Below, in pieces: positions 14,822-15,836 of a DNA stretch of 15,836 nucleotides. The DNA is from Shewanellaceae bacterium (lineage in GTDB: Bacteria > Pseudomonadota > Gammaproteobacteria > Enterobacterales > Shewanellaceae): positions 1 through 15,836 of the forward strand of contig JADHND010000012.1 in the NCBI GenBank assembly GCA_016779685.1, written 5' to 3'. Position numbers and translations under genes: made by a program. The first letter of the stretch is position 1. Each line of letters starts with the position of its first letter. Under the pieces are notes generated by a model. It saw nothing but the letters and a program-made list of their open reading frames with translations, did no database searches and had not been told where the DNA came from.

Positions 14822-15289
14822 GTGATCAACTACAAACGTTCATACTATGAAGCGCCGCAGAATAAGCAACCGAATCGATAATATATTTTTAAAAGACAAT
14901 GTTATTTTTGCTCTTGAATTTAAAAACAGCTCAATTTCAACTCTGTATTGCGCGAATGCTCGTAATAGATAACGACAGCAAGCAAAAGGTTCAGAACGCG
15001 TAGGCTTGGTGGCTTCATCGGGCGCTAAAGGTTAAAGCCAGAAGGTATTCAAAGTAACAACGAAATCGATCCCAAGATTTGATTTTTAACTACAAAAATT
15101 AAGAAATCAGATGAAAGTAAACAATACTTTTTAAATGCCTATCGCGTTTTATTAACCAGAGCGCGGCAAGGCATGATCATCTATATCCCTAAAGGAAACA
15201 TGAAGGATCCAACTCGACTTCCCAATTTTTACAATTCTACTTAGCATTTTTTAGTTCAATGCGGAATTCCCAAGTTGATTCCATCCTGA
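14822..15289 (+). pseudogene. multiply deleted relic of a DUF2075 helicase-like ATPase gene
   Basis: Plus-strand decay product, the only coding signal on that strand. Translated piecewise it gives, in the right order, fragments of a DUF2075 (DNA/RNA helicase domain) protein. They are: a possible N-terminus with KRSYYEAP (frame of 14822); RIDNIFLKDNVIFALEF from 14871, as in the nuclease-like N-domain; QQAKGSERVGLVASSGAK ending at 15029; then, after a one-base shift, LKPEGI...EID from 15032; and NAYRVLLTRARQGMIIYIPK from 15134, DPTRLPNFYNST, an amber at 15242 and HFLVQCGIPKLI to a final TGA at 15287. In-frame stops at 14970 and 15080 also break it. Intact relatives are, from memory, about 600-700 residues, so most of the gene including Walker A and B is gone. 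Family assignment rests on recalled motifs; it is strong for the last two blocks and weaker for the first. Confidence 0.7.
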
Positions 15290-15482
15290 ACAAATTGAAT
15301 ACCATCCCACCAAAACAGCAAACTGATGATGGTGGGTGCAATTTTGTTTATTTATTCAATGGCAATCATTTTTACAAATCAAACCTTTAAAATGTACAAG
15401 GTCTAATGCCCCTACCAAACGCATATGCGTTATAAAAAAAATGACAGAGGCCATGATGAAATGCTATCTCAAGAACTTCCGG
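15290..15482. other. noncoding stretch after the ubiI-like gene, with a 14-base palindrome
   Basis: No gene of normal size. It holds the perfect palindrome AACGCATATGCGTT (15418-15431), directly followed on the plus strand by ATAAAAAAAA. On the minus strand the T-run precedes the palindrome, so this is not a terminator for the gene to the right. CCCACC and GGTGGG (15307-15312 and 15331-15336) could pair over a long loop. Confidence 0.4.
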
Positions 15483-15836
15483 TTAAGTATTGGACTGGCT
15501 CATACCTTCATCGGATGGCGCATCTAACAATCGACACAAGTCAGGTAATTGGCCTTTATTGCCCATCGCATGGAGTAAAAAATGCTCTTTCATATCAGGA
15601 ACATTGTTGACGACCGTCATGCCGACATCTCGAGCGAGTTTTTTGAGCGGATTGACGCCGTGATAAAATTGTTTGAAGACTTCCATGGTGCCGATCATTT
15701 TGACCGCATCGGCTTTGCGCCAGCGTTCAAATTCACGCAACATGGGAAGCAAACCGATGTCCTTGTTGAGCTGTGCAATGCGACCCACTTCTTGTGCCAA
15801 TACAGCGCTGTCTAAAAAGCCGAGGTTAACGCCTTG
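15483..15836 (-). CDS. ubiI: C-terminal part of a UbiH/UbiF/UbiI-family FAD hydroxylase, probably UbiI
   Basis: Last 117 residues of a flavin monooxygenase of the ubiquinone-pathway hydroxylase family; the 5' two thirds lie beyond the right edge. The fragment opens with GVNLGFLDSAVLAQEV, the family's FAD-binding motif (usually G-Q-G-x-N-x-G-x-x-D-A), followed by LLPMLREFERWRKADA, the typical Arg-rich helix, and the C-terminal NPLKKLARDVGM and LHAMG. In E. coli ubiI (formerly visC), which hydroxylates C5 of the octaprenylphenol ring, lies just upstream of gcvTHP in the same direction, as here, which favours ubiI over ubiH or ubiF. The frame is open to the window edge, so the true start is not visible; a TTG/ATG inside the fragment is not a start. 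The stop is TAA. Confidence 0.8.
   Translation of the reverse strand, partial: QGVNLGFLDSAVLAQEVGRIAQLNKDIGLLPMLREFERWRKADAVKMIGTMEVFKQFYHGVNPLKKLARDVGMTVVNNVPDMKEHFLLHAMGNKGQLPDLCRLLDAPSDEGMSQSNT

Overview
The window reads as chromosomal DNA of a moderate-GC gammaproteobacterium, probably aquatic or marine and swimming with a sodium-driven polar flagellum. The evidence is a FleQ/FlrA-type flagellar master regulator at the left edge, a MotX stator protein, SecY-interacting Syd, the rnr-rlmB pair and a UbiI-like hydroxylase upstream of gcvTHP. All intact genes lie on the minus strand, so transcription runs from right to left; the only plus-strand coding signal is a decayed gene.

In transcription order (right to left): the 3' end of a UbiH/UbiF/UbiI-family hydroxylase (15483-15836, cut by the window edge); about 0.9 kb without an intact gene that holds a multiply deleted plus-strand relic of a DUF2075 helicase-like ATPase (14822-15289); a compact three-gene operon of a VOC-fold protein, an unrecognised 242-residue protein and a TauE/SafE-type exporter, the last two overlapping by ATGA; a stand-alone lipoprotein gene whose -10 box sits in a perfect inverted repeat; a strong hairpin terminator; the glycine cleavage operon gcvT-gcvH-gcvP behind a clear sigma-70 promoter; then syd, an orphan amino-acid-type periplasmic binding protein, motX, rnr and rlmB, all same-strand with gaps of 60-170 bases; and finally the 5' part of fleQ/flrA.

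The housekeeping part is conventional: glycine degradation to one-carbon units (GcvP, GcvH, GcvT), ubiquinone synthesis, 23S rRNA modification (RlmB), structured RNA decay (RNase R), secretion quality control (Syd) and flagellar drive and control (MotX, FleQ/FlrA). The accessory part is 11.6-15.5 kb. It sits where E. coli has ubiI directly followed by gcvTHP, and it contains the uncharacterised protein, the DUF2075 relic and several palindromes. No tRNA, rRNA, CRISPR array, complete insertion sequence or integrase was seen. The best candidate for something undescribed is the VOC / unknown / TauE operon; no dramatic new system is evident.
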